Assembly: GCA_002778195.1 (NCBI GenBank)
Contig: PCDI01000006.1
Coordinates: 997,950 to 1,061,949, forward strand
Direction of reading: 5' to 3'
DNA from: Raffaelea ambrosiae
Lineage: Eukaryota; Ascomycota; Sordariomycetes; Ophiostomatales; Ophiostomataceae
Length of the DNA stretch: 64,000 nt
Shown: in pieces, positions 11,673-23,974 of the stretch
Layout of the letters: every line of letters starts with the position of its first letter
Numbering within the stretch: the stretch's first letter is position 1
Translations under genes and position numbers: made by a program
The notes under the pieces: generated by a model
Told to the model about the DNA's origin: nothing
The model's database searches: none
Seen by the model: only the letters and a program-made list of their open reading frames with translations

Positions 11673-14199
11673 TTACGCCTGCTTAGCAGTGTTCTGCGCC
11701 TGCATCTGCAGGATCAGCTCGGTCAGCTTGTCAATTTTGGCCGACAGCTCTGCAACGCGGATCTCCATATCGCTCGGCGCGTCCATTCCGGTGTCCTCCA
11801 CGTCAACCAGTTCGAGGGCAACAGTCGAGGCGCCAATAGGAAGCGGAGCGCCCTGGGTTGGAGAGACCAGCGAGGCTGTGCTCACTGCCTGGGGCTGCTG
11901 CTGGTATGGCGAGGTCACCGTTTGCTGGCCCAGGGGTGAAGGAGCCGGGGCCTTCCTGGACGGAACGCCTGCGCCGTTCGAGCCATAGCTGGTGCCTCTG
12001 GCCATCGTGGTCACAATCGGCGTCTGCTGGCTTGGGCCCTGGATGGCGGAGTATTCGTTGCCGGCGTATTGAGTCCGGCCTTTGACAAACTCGTAGAGCT
12101 GGATCACGGCAACAATAGGAAGATGCGTAGCCTTGAGCATAGCAATGCGGGCAGCCCGGAAGTTGTTGTCCGAAGGCAGAAAGAGTCTGGCTGGCCGGAA
12201 GACAATCAGCGCAAGGAGGTTGAACGGAGGGTAGAAGTGCGTCAGGCGGTTGCTTGTCGACGCCTCCAGCACGTAGACAGAGTAGACGTAGAGGTACTCC
12301 TCATGGGCGTGGTCCATGACGCGGCTGAAGCTGTTGCTCAGCATACCGGTGAGCGAGCCCATGAGCAAAAAGGTGCTGAGCGAAATGAAAATGAGCATCA
12401 GCGGCGGCCCCAGTATAGGGTCAATGTCGTCCATGATGTCGAAGCCAATGTAACTGGAGCCGTAAAAGATCTTGGTTAAGATCATGGACATGCCCTGGAA
12501 CGTGAAGATGTCGTGGCCGAGAAGCGAGAACGTCGTCAGGAAGCCCAAGTAGATGATGACCACCAAGACCATAAACTTGATGAAATCTTTGGTCATCTCC
12601 TTGAAGCAGGGGATCATGGTTCCCCAGTACGGGCTCAAGCTGAGAATGGAGCAAATGCGCGGCACCATGAACAGAGCCTCAAGGGCCAAAATATTGAACG
12701 CCTGGTCGACCAGGTAAGCATCTCCAATAGAGAGCCCGATGATTCCTGTCCATGGTCAGTAAGCAAGAGCAAGAGCTGGAGAATTTTGTGGTGAGAACGT
12801 ACGCAGGATAACATAGGTGAACCCAATGAGGATCATGATCAGGTCAAACAAATTCCAGAAATCGTAAACGTAAAAGAGCGAGCCGGCGTCGATCCACTCG
12901 CTCACCTCGTCGTACGTGAATGCGGCAAGGAAGACGTAGAAGACGCCTTCGATCAGACTGACATGGTCGGAGTTGTTGTCCCAGAGAGTCAAGTAGAAAA
13001 CAGCTAGGAAGGACAAAAAGTAGACAATCTCAAAGGACTTGAGATACTTGGGGACACGCAGACGGGAAAAGCTGTGCAAACCAGTTAGAACTGTGCTGAA
13101 CGGGGAGAGACGTGCACCGCGGTCAGACGTACGGATCAGCCGTGTGCGGGTTGTAAAACCGCGGCTTCTTGACGGCATCGATCTCGAGCCGGTCCCAAAA
13201 GATAATGTCGCCGTTCCAGATGCCCGTGATGATTTTCTGCACCACATTCTGGCCCAGGAACCGCTTGGCGTCCGCGACCGCTGCGATTTCCAGAGCATTG
13301 AGCATCACAAACGGCGCCGTCGGGTCGTCCTCGTCGTCGTCGCAGTCGTCGGTGTGGCCTTCGCCGTCACCGTGGCCCGACACGCCCATGGTCAGGCGCG
13401 AGACCGAGTTGTTGAGCTGGTTGCGGCGGCTGCCGGCAGCCCGACGCGCAGCCGCGTGGTCGCGGGCCTGGACAGAGGTGGCGCGCGACCACATGCGCCT
13501 GAGGAGCGGCGAATTCTCGTCCGCTTCGCTGCTGTTGTTGGCCTGGACGGCGTGATCCAAGTCCGACGGGCCGCTCTCCTCGTCGCCGTTGCGCTGCCGG
13601 CCGCCGGCAATGTTGGCAGCAGAGGCCGTGGCGACGCCGCCGGGGATCTGCTTCGTGTCAGGGATCTCGTAGAGGCAGTAGTCCACGGCTTCGCGCTCGC
13701 TGAGGTGCGTCAGGAAGCGCCATGCCACGATCTCGCAGGCATTGGCCCGGGCCTCGCTGATGCCGCGGTCGTCGTTGACAGCATCATAATGCCACTTGAG
13801 GGCTCTGTACACAAGTCAGCACTGCCATGAGGAAAGGACAAGCCCAATTGCGCCCACTGTCCTGGCGTACATACAGGAGCGCATTCACAATGCATGGGTT
13901 CTCGCAGGTGACGCTGAGGTGTTTGACCAGGGCGCGCAGGTCCCCACCGGCCGACGTAGTTCGAAGCTGCTCAAAGGTGCACGGCAGAGTGACGGCATCC
14001 GCAATGAAGCTGCCGATTCGGTTAGGCAAAGAAGCATTGTAAGATCGTATATAAGCTGCCCAATCCATGACCTGACATACAAAGATAGCTTCTTGATCAC
14101 GTCACGGAAGCTGTCGTCGGGCAGAATCTCTGGCAGATCCTGCTGGGACGGCGAGCTCATGCCGTTCTCGGGGCGTGTCCTGACGCGCAGAGGAGCCAT
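11673..14199 (-). CDS. YVC1: YVC1/TRPY-type vacuolar cation channel
   Basis: Five exons (14199-14081, 14009-13875, 13804-13133, 13071-12803, 12745-11673), all junctions in frame, 755 aa. Introns are 71, 70, 61 and 57 bp with canonical ends. The N-terminus is cytosolic, with an acidic disordered insert coded at about 13300-13620. Six hydrophobic segments follow: FEIVYFLSFLAVFYLTLW, LIEGVFYVFLAAF, FWNLFDLIMILIGFTYVIL, FNILALEALFMV, FIKFMVLVVIIYLGFLTTF and PPLMLIFISLSTFLLMGSL, with an acidic pore-proximal stretch (FDIMDDIDP) between the last two. The C-terminus has a coiled-coil-like end. Fungal TRPY channels release vacuolar Ca2+ in response to stretch and cytosolic Ca2+. The ATG at 14199 is used; the frame extends upstream only by non-ATG codons. 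Confidence 0.9.
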
Positions 14200-15213
14200 G
14201 ATTAACACCAAGTGACTGAGGAACTCTCAGTGACGAGCAATGGGGTCGTTGTTTGGATGTTTCATGAGAAGAGACAGCTCCGATGGCAAGATTTTGGGTA
14301 ATAACTAACAGAAAACAGCGGAAGGAGCGACCCAGCTCCATTGAAACCCATTCTTTCCTCCCTTGCACCTATTTTTTGTCTGGTGGTATTTTTTATTTTT
14401 TCACCCCAATTGCCCATTCCTCTTTAGTATGCGTGCCACCAGTTTCGCCCCTTTGTTACAGCTGGAGGTATCGTACCAGGTATAGTTAAAAGGGCAGATT
14501 TTTTTTTCCCTCTCCTTTTTCTTTTGCGCCATCTAGCTACCTTTTCCCTTTATGACACCAACTAAAAGCTACCAAGATCGCTGGGCTCCGCCTCCGCTAA
14601 GCGGCTGCCGGCGGGTTAAGACGGCAAAAATGGTCTAGACTTTTAGGAATGCCAAGCCTGTTTGTCGATTGTTTTAGCAATTGCAAAAAAGACAGCTGAA
14701 CAGAGCAGGGGTCCGCCTGCGTGAAGGGGAAGTGGATAAAACAGCACACATGCCCCCAAGAAGACCTCGGAGTTGCTTCCTCCGCGAGGCTCTGCGGGTC
14801 TCCCGGTCGCGATCTCCCGCACCGTGTGGCCATGACAGAGGACAGTACCGCTGGTAATGTGTAAGTGAGGAGCTTCGCTCTGCAGTCAACGGGCCTGGTG
14901 TCGTCTTTTACCGGGACACGTTCGTCGGATGGACATCCTCGGACCATCTTTGAGCAACTCTCCCGCTCTCTTGGGATGATCTTGACCAGATATACCCTAG
15001 ATGCGGACACCAGGGTGCTCAGAGTGCCAGGTTAAATGGCATGAAGTCATGAGATGAAGCCAGTACCATTTAAATAGGGTGAACAGCAGCGAATTGAATG
15101 CAAAGACAGGAAGCTGGCCATAGAGCTGATTCCCAGTCCTTCCAGTGTACATAGAAAACCCCGTCTTCTGTTTGCTATTGACTAGCTCCTTGTTCTGGAA
15201 CATTTACGCAGCT
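14200..15213. other. Divergent intergenic region (YVC1 / mannanase)
   Basis: 1.0 kb between the channel gene (-) and the mannanase gene (+), so it should hold both promoters. Pyrimidine-rich from 14350 to 14530. An AT-rich box precedes the mannanase start. No coding sequence is supported. Confidence 0.55.
15068..15077 (+). promoter_or_regulatory. TATA-like box of mannanase gene
   Basis: ATTTAAATAG lies about 145 bp upstream of the mannanase ATG at 15214, an ordinary spacing for a fungal core promoter. Inference from sequence and position. Confidence 0.4.
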
Positions 15214-16539
15214 ATGAAGTGTCCACGTCTGTCCATGTTCGGCTTGGCTGCCATTGCAACGACTTTCCTGGCAGCATCATCCCTGGCAGCAGCCGTGCCT
15301 CCGTCTCCGCCGTCGAGAGCTGCCCACCCGGCCCCCGATGGTGTCCGCGCCGACCCCAGCTTCCCGACCACGGCCGGCACCAAATTCTCCGTCAATGGCG
15401 CGACCAAGTACCTCGCCGGCACCAACTCGTACTGGATCGGCTTCTTGACGAACAATGCCGACGTCGACCTGGTCATGGACCACATTGCCAAGTCGGGACT
15501 CACCATCTTGCGCGTCTGGGGCTTCAACGACGTGACCAGCCGGCCGAGCGGGAATACGGTTTATTACCAGTACCTGTCTGCGTCCGGCTCCCAGATCAAC
15601 ACCGGCGCCAACGGCCTGCAGCGGCTGGACTACGTGGTGCAGTCGGCGGCCAGGCACGGCGTGTACCTGATCATCAACTTTGTCAACAACTGGAGCGACT
15701 ACGGCGGGATGCCGGCCTACGTGACGGCCTTTGGCGGCACCAAGGAAGGCTGGTACACCAACGCCAAGGCGCAGACGCAGTACCGGGCGTATATCCAGGC
15801 GGTGGTGTCGCGCTATGCCAACTCGTCGGCCGTCTTTGCGTGGGAGCTGGCCAACGAGTCGCGGTGCAAGGGCTGTCCGACGGACACGATTGCGACCTGG
15901 GCGGCGGACACGTCCCAGTACATCAAGAGCCTGGACCCGAAGCACATGGTGACGCTGGGCGACGAAGGGTTTGGGGTGCCGGGCGACACGTCGTATCCGT
16001 ACGGGACGTCCGAGGGCGTGGACTTTGTCAAGAACCTGGGCATTGCCACTCTGGACTTTGGGACGCTGCACATGTATCCCCAGAGCTGTAGGTCACTCCC
16101 CCATGATTTTCTGCCTTTTTTTTGCCCTGCTGGTCTGTAGTCACACCACAACTAACAGCCAACAGGGGGCGTACAGAACAGCTTCGGTCCTGGCTGGATC
16201 AAGGACCACGCGGCTGCGTGCAAGAAGGCAGGCAAGCCTTGCCTCCTGGAAGAATGTACGTGGCGTTGCGAAGTTTCGTGTGCTATCCCCGTTTCACTCT
16301 TCAAGACAAACTAACCACGACCAGACGGCACGGAAAGCAACCACTGCAGCATCGAGAAGCCATGGCAGGAGGCTTCGCTGACAACCGACGGCATGGCCGG
16401 CGACATGTTCTGGCAATGGGGCGACCGTCTCAGCAGCGGCCAGTCGGCCAACGACGGCAACACCATCTACTACAGCAGCACGGAGGCGCAATGTCTGATC
16501 ACCGATCATGTCAAGGCTATCAACGCTGCATCAGCGTAG
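15214..16539 (+). CDS. Secreted endo-1,4-beta-mannanase, GH5 (subfamily 7)
   Basis: Cleaves internal beta-1,4-mannosidic bonds of mannan and glucomannan outside the cell. Three exons, 15214-16087, 16166-16255 and 16325-16539, joined in phase 1 both times; 392 aa. The ATG at 15214 starts a signal peptide (about residues 1-26, ending SSLAAA) and a Pro/Ala-rich propeptide. The GH5 catalytic fold begins near residue 55 (TKFSVNGATKYLAGTNSYW). LTILRVWGFND, the acid/base Glu in WELANES near residue 215, TLHMYP (catalytic His) and the nucleophile Glu in CLLEEYG near residue 320 (split by intron 2) are all present, ending in MFWQWGD. There is no carbohydrate-binding module. Length and motifs match fungal GH5_7 enzymes. 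It lies 444 bp from a CE3 esterase on the same strand. Confidence 0.95.
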
Positions 16540-16983
16540 TCAATCAAAGGGGGCTGGAAACATCCTGCCAGGCCAGGCTCGAGACACGACAAATGGGTTG
16601 TTTCGCCCAGTCTTGTATTCAACCGAGACCACGGAACCACCCAACCCGCCTTTGGCGGAGAAGACAAAGAGAAAACCATACCTGGATGATCAAATAAAAT
16701 TACTTGACTGAAGCACTGTATTTTTTTTTCAAATATTGCCCAAATGGAATAGTTATAAATTGGATGCCCGATACAGGGCTTCTTCCGCGTGAACGTGGTC
16801 GTATCTGGGGGGGTTGCTGGGTAAAACGCAAGGGGCTTGCAAAGAGTATTTGTCTATTTACCTGGCTTTCTCGAGACACTTATAAAAGAGAGCGGACTGG
16901 ATTCTCTCATTTTACGTCGTCGTGGATGCTGTCTTGGCAGACGCCTATTAATTTTTGGCTTTTCTTTCTCTCCAAATCTCAAT
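16540..16983. other. Intergenic, mannanase to CE3 esterase
   Basis: 444 bp holding the mannanase 3' flank (AAATAAAATTAC near 16691) and the esterase promoter with a clear TATA box. Confidence 0.55.
16881..16888 (+). promoter_or_regulatory. TATA box of CE3 esterase gene
   Basis: TATAAAAG lies 103 bp upstream of the ATG at 16984 and is a full match to the TATAWAAG consensus. Confidence 0.6.
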
Positions 16984-17813
16984 ATGGCTGGGCGATACTT
17001 TGCTGGCCTTGTCGCCATGGCCGGCTTGATCATGTCGTCGACTGCCTCCCCAGCTGATTTGGCACCGGTCCGCATTATGCCTCTGGGTGATTCAATTACA
17101 GGGAGCCCGGTACGTCTTTCTCAAGAGCAGCAGTGGACAAGGGTGTGAAAGCACAGCAGGAGAGGGCCTGATGTACAGAGAAGCGAAGGGCAAGTCAGGG
17201 AACAAAATCTGCTAACAAACATCGGGTTTTTGTCTTCTAGGGCTGCTGGCGCGCCCTGTTGTGGAAAAAGCTCCAAGACAACGGGATCAAGAACACCAAG
17301 TTTGTCGGCACCCTCCCCGGCCAGGGCTGCGGCTTCGCTTATGACGGCGATAACGAGGGCCACGGCGGCTTCCTGGCCTCGGGCATTGTCAAGAATAACC
17401 AGCTGCCCAGCTGGCTGGACAAGAGCAAGCCGGACATTGTCATGATGCACCTGGGCACCAACGACGTGTGGAGCAACGAAAGGACGGACGACATCACGGG
17501 CTTTTTGGGGACGCTGGTAGACCAGATGCGCGCGAGCAAGCCGACCATGAAGATTCTGGTGGCGCAGATTCTGCCGATGAACCCGTCCAACTGCGCGCAG
17601 TGTGGCCAGCGGGTCGTGGATCTCAACAAGGCGATCCCGGCATGGGCGGCGAGCAAGAACACGACGGAGAGTCCGATCACGGTGGTGGACTGCTGGACGG
17701 GATTTGACGATGCGACAGACACGCAGGACGGGGTGCACCCCAACAGCGCGGGCAACGAGAAGATGGCCAACAGCTGGTACAACGCACTGGTGGCAGCGAT
17801 TCAGAGCGAGTGA
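16984..17813 (+). CDS. Secreted SGNH esterase, CE3-like acetylxylan esterase
   Basis: Two exons, 16984-17109 and 17241-17813 (131-bp intron, phase 0), 232 aa. Residues 1-22 form a signal peptide (MAGRYFAGLVAMAGLIMSSTAS). SGNH blocks are complete: GDSIT with nucleophile Ser37, GHGGF (oxyanion Gly), GTNDVW (Asn) and DGVHPNS with Asp205 and His208. The intron falls right after GDSITGSP, and the next residues GCWRALLW are typical of carbohydrate esterase family 3, which removes acetyl groups from xylan. Paired Cys (NCAQCG) suggest a secreted disulphide-stabilised enzyme. With the mannanase just upstream it fits a hemicellulose-degrading pair. The substrate could also be another acetylated polysaccharide. 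Confidence 0.9.
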
Positions 17814-20800
17814 GGGAGGTCAAAACTGGGGGAAGCAAAAAAACAAAACAAAACAAACACTGGACTGCATAAGAGAAAGGCTGAAAGGAAACAAGAAAGG
17901 AAAAAAAACCAGAGCATATACCTGCCACAATACACCGTGTACGTGTAGAGCTGTGTAGACGTGGATGAATATGGTCGTTGGCTTGTATGTCTCCAGAACT
18001 ACAACGATCTGGACGACAAGCATTGTGGCCATGACAGGATAGCTGTCGATCCACAGGCGAACAGTTTATTCTTTGTCTGTTCGTTTGCGCTCTTGTTGTT
18101 CGGCAGATGTTGTCCAACAACAAACACAGACAAAAAAGAGCGTAAAGCAATCCCACTCAGCCAGAAGCCATTCGCAAGCGAGCAAATACCCGCAGCGTAT
18201 GCCAAGAGGACATAGATAGATCTTAGGTCCATAAGATCCCCGTGGCTGACGTGCCCCGGATAGATGAACTCTTGAAGATCACCAAAAAATAAAAATGAAA
18301 ATGAAAAATAAAGCATACCAATGTACCCACTGGGTGTCCATTAGGGCACCTGGAAGGGGAAAGAAGGGGAAAGATGGTAGGGGAGGTGCGGCTGCTGTGC
18401 CACAGATGCCGTGCCACTCCTCTGACCAACTTACCACCATATCCCACCCCCCTGCCGGTTCCGAGGCACTCGCACAGACTGCGAACCATACACTGACATA
18501 CTTTTTTTGGCCCTCGTAGTATTGCAGGGACCCCTTATTGCTACCCATTTCTTCTGTGCACACAGATGGCTGAGCCCTATCTTAAAATAGCTTCTCTGCG
18601 AGCTCTGCGCATAAGAGTAAAACAGCCTAGAGCGGGTTGTTTTTTTGTTCGAGTGTGCATGCGCCGTGATTTGAGTTGATTTTGAATTGTGTTGTGCGCC
18701 ACAGACGGCGACGACAGGAGGTAGGCGAAGAATTTGAGCAAAATGTAAATCAGAGAAAAGAAAACAGAGGGAAGAAGGAAAATGTGACAATCTGTGGTGA
18801 AAATCAGTTGTGTCCACCAGACATCAGTTTACCTTCCTCTTTGTCCCTCGTCTCTTGGTTCTGGCTCGGTCCTTCTTTTTCTTGTGAACCACAACCGGAC
18901 TGATAGACAAAAAGACTCGTTGGTTTGCCAAGGAACAATCCAAAGTCCCGCTCACCGAAATGTGCATCTGTTTGATCGCAAGTCTGTCCGAAAATTCAGA
19001 CAGAAACCGAGAACCGACACATGCAAACAAAAAAAAAATCAGTCGGTCGATCGAACTGTCAGGATTTCCCCCGGACGGTGCAGAAAGACATAAAAGGTCG
19101 GGTTTCCTGTGTTGGTCGGTTCCGAGCATCCATCCGGTCACAGAACGACTTGGAAGGAACAAAGATGTGAGAAACACAAGGACCAACTAACTACACACCA
19201 CGCAGGCGCACTATCGAGATTCCCTTTTCACGTTTTCTTCCGCGTCCTTCTATTTTCCAACGCCAGTTTGGGTTCTTTGTCAGATGCAGGTGATTCTTAC
19301 ACAATGGGAGAAGAGTCAGGCCCAGTGTAAAAGACAAAAGTGCCGTGGTCTCTCGATGTCTGACACGAGCCGTAACTGCAGGGTCATTGGCCACCGGACA
19401 CACCCCGTCGCATGTCCGATGGTGGAGGATTGGGGTCGCAGCGGGCAGTGGGGACCAGAGAACCAGAATAACCAGTGACAGGGATGCTCTGCCCGGTGCA
19501 GCGGACAGGAATAACTGGAGGCAGTCAGTCTCTTCTGGCAAAAGATGCGATCTGCCTTGTTGTGTCTTTCGTGTGGTCGTGGGCTTGCGTGGTTGGCTGA
19601 TGGCAGTCGGTCAGCCAGACCGGACCGGCCTGGAGCCGTTGCATATGCAGCTGGAAAGACAAGGCGAGGCGAGGCGAGGACCATAGTTGTGGAAGTCTCG
19701 AGGGCAACACATACCTGCATTGGTAGAGGTCTTGTGACAAAAAAGTGTGGAAATAATTCCGTTTGTGTTTAGTTAGCTCACACGGCAAAAAAAAAAAAAA
19801 AACGACAGTGTCAAGACTGCCAAAAGGCAGGAATGGAGAGTCGCGCTTTCCCGGCCTGGTTGCCAGGATGCGCAGAGCCCCCCATTTCTGGGGGAGAAGG
19901 GGCGCCGCCAGGGAGTGGCAGCGCTAGCGCGAGCCGTAACTAGTGAGCAACAAATGCCAAATACGGCATGTACGGGCAGTGCGCTTTAGGGAGAGACACT
20001 GTGGGCTTTTCACTGTTCAGGACGCCTCATTCCGTTGCAGCTTCTGTCTCTAAAATCCATAAATGGGTAGCGTGCGGGCGGCATGCGGGCGGCACAGACT
20101 TGCCAGAGAACGCAGTATGTGCGAGTACTACACAGCCCCTGGTGCGCACTGACGGCGGCATGGATGTATCTTATGTACGAGCAAAAGATGAGCATACGCA
20201 CACAGTACGTGGTCGTACGCCGACCTTGTGTAAGTCTGGACTGGCAAAGTGGAAAGCTCCGTAGCGTTGAGTTTTTGTATTTTTATATTTTTTATATTTT
20301 TATTTTTGGGGCGGACGGACTTGTAAAGTCGCTAGCGTGGTTTTTGGCATGAGTGTAAGTCGGTTGCGTCTCAGTCGTGCCTTCTCACAAACAGGTCCAT
20401 TTTCCAAATATCAACCGTTGACGATCTTTGGCAGTGACGTGATTGCTCTTCTTCTTTTTGACAGATGTTGTCCGGCCGTTCGACAGCATTCCAAACAGAC
20501 GTAGTCTTGTAGACTTGCAGTTTTTTGACAGGAGGGGACTTTTTCATCCTCACTCCTTCCTGTTCTCTTCATCATCATATCCGCTTCCATTTTTTTGTTT
20601 CTGAGGATTGGGATCTTTACGGGCCAAAAAAGAAAAAAAAACAGCCTGCGTCAGATCCTTGAAATTTACAAAACTTCTTCTAACCAAGATACAGACGCAG
20701 ACGCATACAGAATTTTAGACACACAGCGCACACCCTGCTTTCCGGATCCTACAGGTTCCTGGGGGAGCCCAAAGTCCACTCTTCCACCACACCCCCCCTG

Positions 20801-21861
20801 GTCCGCCCTCGTGGTCCGACCGTGTCATCGTTTGTGGCTCTTCGTCTTCTTGGGGTAATTGAATTTGTGTCGGCCATCCATCCTGGACAAAGATCCTTGG
20901 CCGGAGCCGCCACCCGTGGGTTGTTATTTTCTTCTCCCGCATATCTCTCTTTCTCCCTCTCTCTGCTCACGTCCATAGCCACGCTGGACGGCCTGCTTCC
21001 CTTTAAAAAGAAACAAGCAGCCCCCTTCTCTACCCCTTCCCCCCTCCAGGCATATTGGATTCTGACTCCCATCTTATTATAGAGATACACGCGCGCCGCA
21101 AAGGAGAGAGGCAAGGACATATACTCCGAGTGTGTTATATCCACACACCCCGAGAGACTCTTTTTTTGTTTTACCTCCACGGCATTGTCCTGGTTTTTGT
21201 TTTCCTTTTCTTCTGAAAACCCCCCCCCCCGCTGACGCTCGTTGCCGGGTTCGAGCCGCCTAATTTAAATTGCCTGTCGTCTTGTTTGCTCTGTTCACTC
21301 CGCTGCCGTCCCGTATACCAGACCAGGACACGACCCAGGACCAGAACCAATACCGACCAAAAAGCGTCTGCATTTACGAGAATGCGAGGGTGTGTTGTCT
21401 GTGGTTGCAAGTGACCACACACCACCACCACCACCACCACCACCACCACCACCACCGCCAACACTGCCATCGCTACCACGACTGCGAAATTCTCATTAGG
21501 ACGAACCAGCTACCCGAAACGGCCTCTAAGTTTGGTGGTGTCTGCTGCCTTTGGATTACGTCTTGGGACGATCTGTTTATATACGGTTGCCACCGGCCAT
21601 ATCGAGCATAAACACTCGACATAGCAACAGCCGCAAACAAGCACATCGCGGCCAACAGGCATTTCTTAATAAAGAAAGCATCTTCTTGTTTCTTCGCTTA
21701 GGTCGCCGCTAGCACTTGCTTTTTTTTTTCGACTTTTTTCTCTTTTCTTCCTTGTTCCTTGCCGACCTTTATTACACGTCTCGGCAGGTGAGGTGGGAAA
21801 ATAACAACAAAAGGCACCAACCCAGACATATCACCGTCACAAACCCCCCCCTCCCCCCAAA
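17814..21861. other. Long intergenic region, 4.0 kb, no gene supported
   Basis: Neither strand shows an ORF with protein-like composition or plausible splicing. The content is mixed: AT-rich stretch 18250-18330, pyrimidine-rich tracts 20930-21060, a poly-A run near 19786-19802, and an ACC trinucleotide repeat at 21421-21456. The last 1-1.5 kb, rich in C/T and CCA, probably form the promoter and long 5' UTR of the Mid2-like sensor. Unspliced non-coding RNA cannot be excluded. Confidence 0.5.
21421..21456. repeat. (ACC)12 microsatellite
   Basis: Twelve perfect ACC units, about 410 bp upstream of the sensor ATG and probably in its 5' UTR or promoter. Confidence 0.9.
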
Positions 21862-23974
21862 ATGGTGCCAGACATTTATTTCTTACGGCTGCTGCCGCCG
21901 CCTACGGTCCTCTTCCTGCTGGGCGGTCTTCTTCTGGATCCGGCCATGGCCGGCGTCCTGCCACAAACAGCAGCGGCCGGACCCACAGCCGCTCCTCTAC
22001 CGACACCGCCACCACCGGCCGCGACCATCACCACCACCGTTCCCTACCATGTTCTCCGCGTGACGCCATTACCAAGGCCGACAGCAGCAGCGGCGGTGAC
22101 AGCGGCGGGATCGCCGTTCGGCAGTCAGCCCATGCACGAACTGCTCTTCCGCCGCGACAGCAACACCGTCTGCGGGTACATTGGCGGCGACCCCGACCTG
22201 CCGGCGACCTGCTCGGCCGGCAGCCACTGCGTGGTGGACACGGAGCACGGGGCGATGGGCTGCTGCCCAGACGGGGCGGCGTCGTGCACGGCGGGCGTGT
22301 ACACGGGCTGTGTGGACGGCAGCGCGGCGGGCAGCCAGACGGAAGTCAACCCGTACGTGTACACGTGCCAGGGCAGCGACGTGTGCTACAAGAACGTGTT
22401 TGACGGCGGGTACTACCAGTACGGGTGCGGGACGGCGAGCGACATGGGCACGAGCGTGGCGGCATCGGCATCGGGGGTGTCGGCGGCGGCGATCAGCAGC
22501 ATGAGCGTGAGCTTTACCGGGTCGTTTGCAACGAAGACGAGTTCGTCTTCGGATTCGTCGGCATCGAGCAGCTCGTCTTCCAGCAGCTCGTCGTTGTCGT
22601 CTGCGAGCTCGTCGTCGTCGTCTTCCAGCAGTTCATCGTCCTCCTCTTCCTCCTCCTCGACTTCGGCCTCGTCTTCCCCCTCGGCCTCGTCCACATCGGC
22701 CACATCGGCCACATCGGCAGCCGCGACATCTTCCACCGCCGTCAAAGGCAACGACCGGGCGGGCGTCATCATCGGCGCCTCCATCAGCGGCGTCGCCGGC
22801 GTCATCGCCGTGGCCGCAATTATGACCTTTTGTCTCTGGAGGCGCCACCGCCGCAACCAGCGCAGCGGACCGGGCAACGGCAAAGGAACCGAATACATCA
22901 GGTAGGTGGTGCCCCCAGATGTCCATAATGTCCATACCCCTCATACTTACCACGAATAGCCCCGCCAATGGCAACTTCCAGGCGCTGCACAGCAACCCTG
23001 ACGACTTTGAAAGCGGGCTCCGGCCCGGCTCGTCGGGTCAGGGCAACATGACGCAGATCACTGCCGGCGGGCCGCCGCCCCGGCCCATGCACCCGGACGG
23101 GGACCTGTACGGGACCAACAGCAACACGCCCTGGTCCGCCGCCGCCGTGGGCCGAAATTTGGACACTGCTGGCGGTGGCGGTGCCGGTGCTACCGCCGAT
23201 GCGGCCGCTGTGGGCACAGCCCTCACGAAAACCCCCTCCCACCCGTCGAGCACCGGGTCGAACCGCAGCGAGCCCAAGAGCAGCAACTACCGCGGGGTGA
23301 CCTCGGCCGCGACGGCAGCAACGGCAGCCGCCGCCTCTGGGCTGACCAGCCCGACACCCATTGCCACACGCAACATGCCGCCCGGGACGGCCTCGTACCA
23401 GGCCGTGTCGCCGTACGAAGGCAGTCCACCGCGCAACCAGCCGCTTTCTTCGCACCCGAACCAAGCGTATCCCTATTACCCACAGCACCAGCGGTATGGA
23501 TCGCAAGAGGACCCAGTGCCCCTGACGTCGGCGCAGTCACACGAGCGGCAGCCGCCACCCCATGCACAGTATGACGAGTACACACGGGGCTACCAAGACG
23601 TGCTGAGCCAGATTGGCGAAGAGCGCGAGGCGATGAGCATGATGAGCGGGGGGAATGGCAGCGGCAGCGGCAGTGGCAGCGGCGGCCACAGCCGGACACA
23701 TAGCCAGAGTGCCGGCGGGCACGGGTACATGCCGTCCGGCATGCGCGGCGGCGGTGCCGGTGCCGGTGTCGGTGCCGGTGCCGGTGTGGGCAGCAGTTTG
23801 GTCGGCGGGTTCACCGCGCTCCGAGGTCTGCCCAGCATCACGACGACGGCACCACCACCACCTACGATGCATCCAGCACAAACAGCGGCCGACCGGCCAA
23901 CATCGCCGCTGCTGCCGCCACCTGGCGAGGCCGTGCGGCCGCTGTGGCAGCAGAACCGGCCGCAGTGGCTATGA
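21862..23974 (+). CDS. Mid2-like cell-wall stress sensor, membrane-anchored
   Basis: Two exons, 21862-22901 and 22960-23974 (58-bp intron, phase 2), 684 aa. A hydrophobic N-terminal signal (residues about 7-30) leads to an extracellular Cys-rich domain (about residues 105-195: VCGYIGG, CSAGSHCVVD, GCCPDG, YTGCVD, DVCYKN, YGCG). Next come a Ser-rich stalk of about 90 residues with runs of 10-18 Ser, one transmembrane helix (AGVIIGASISGVAGVIAVAA) near residue 310, an arginine-rich stop-transfer (WRRHRRNQR) and a long Gly/Pro/Ser-rich cytosolic tail encoded mainly by exon 2. The O-mannosylated stalk plus single TM plus charged tail is the architecture of WSC/Mid2 sensors that signal to Rho1 and the cell-integrity MAP kinases. 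The exact signalling role is inferred. Confidence 0.8.
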
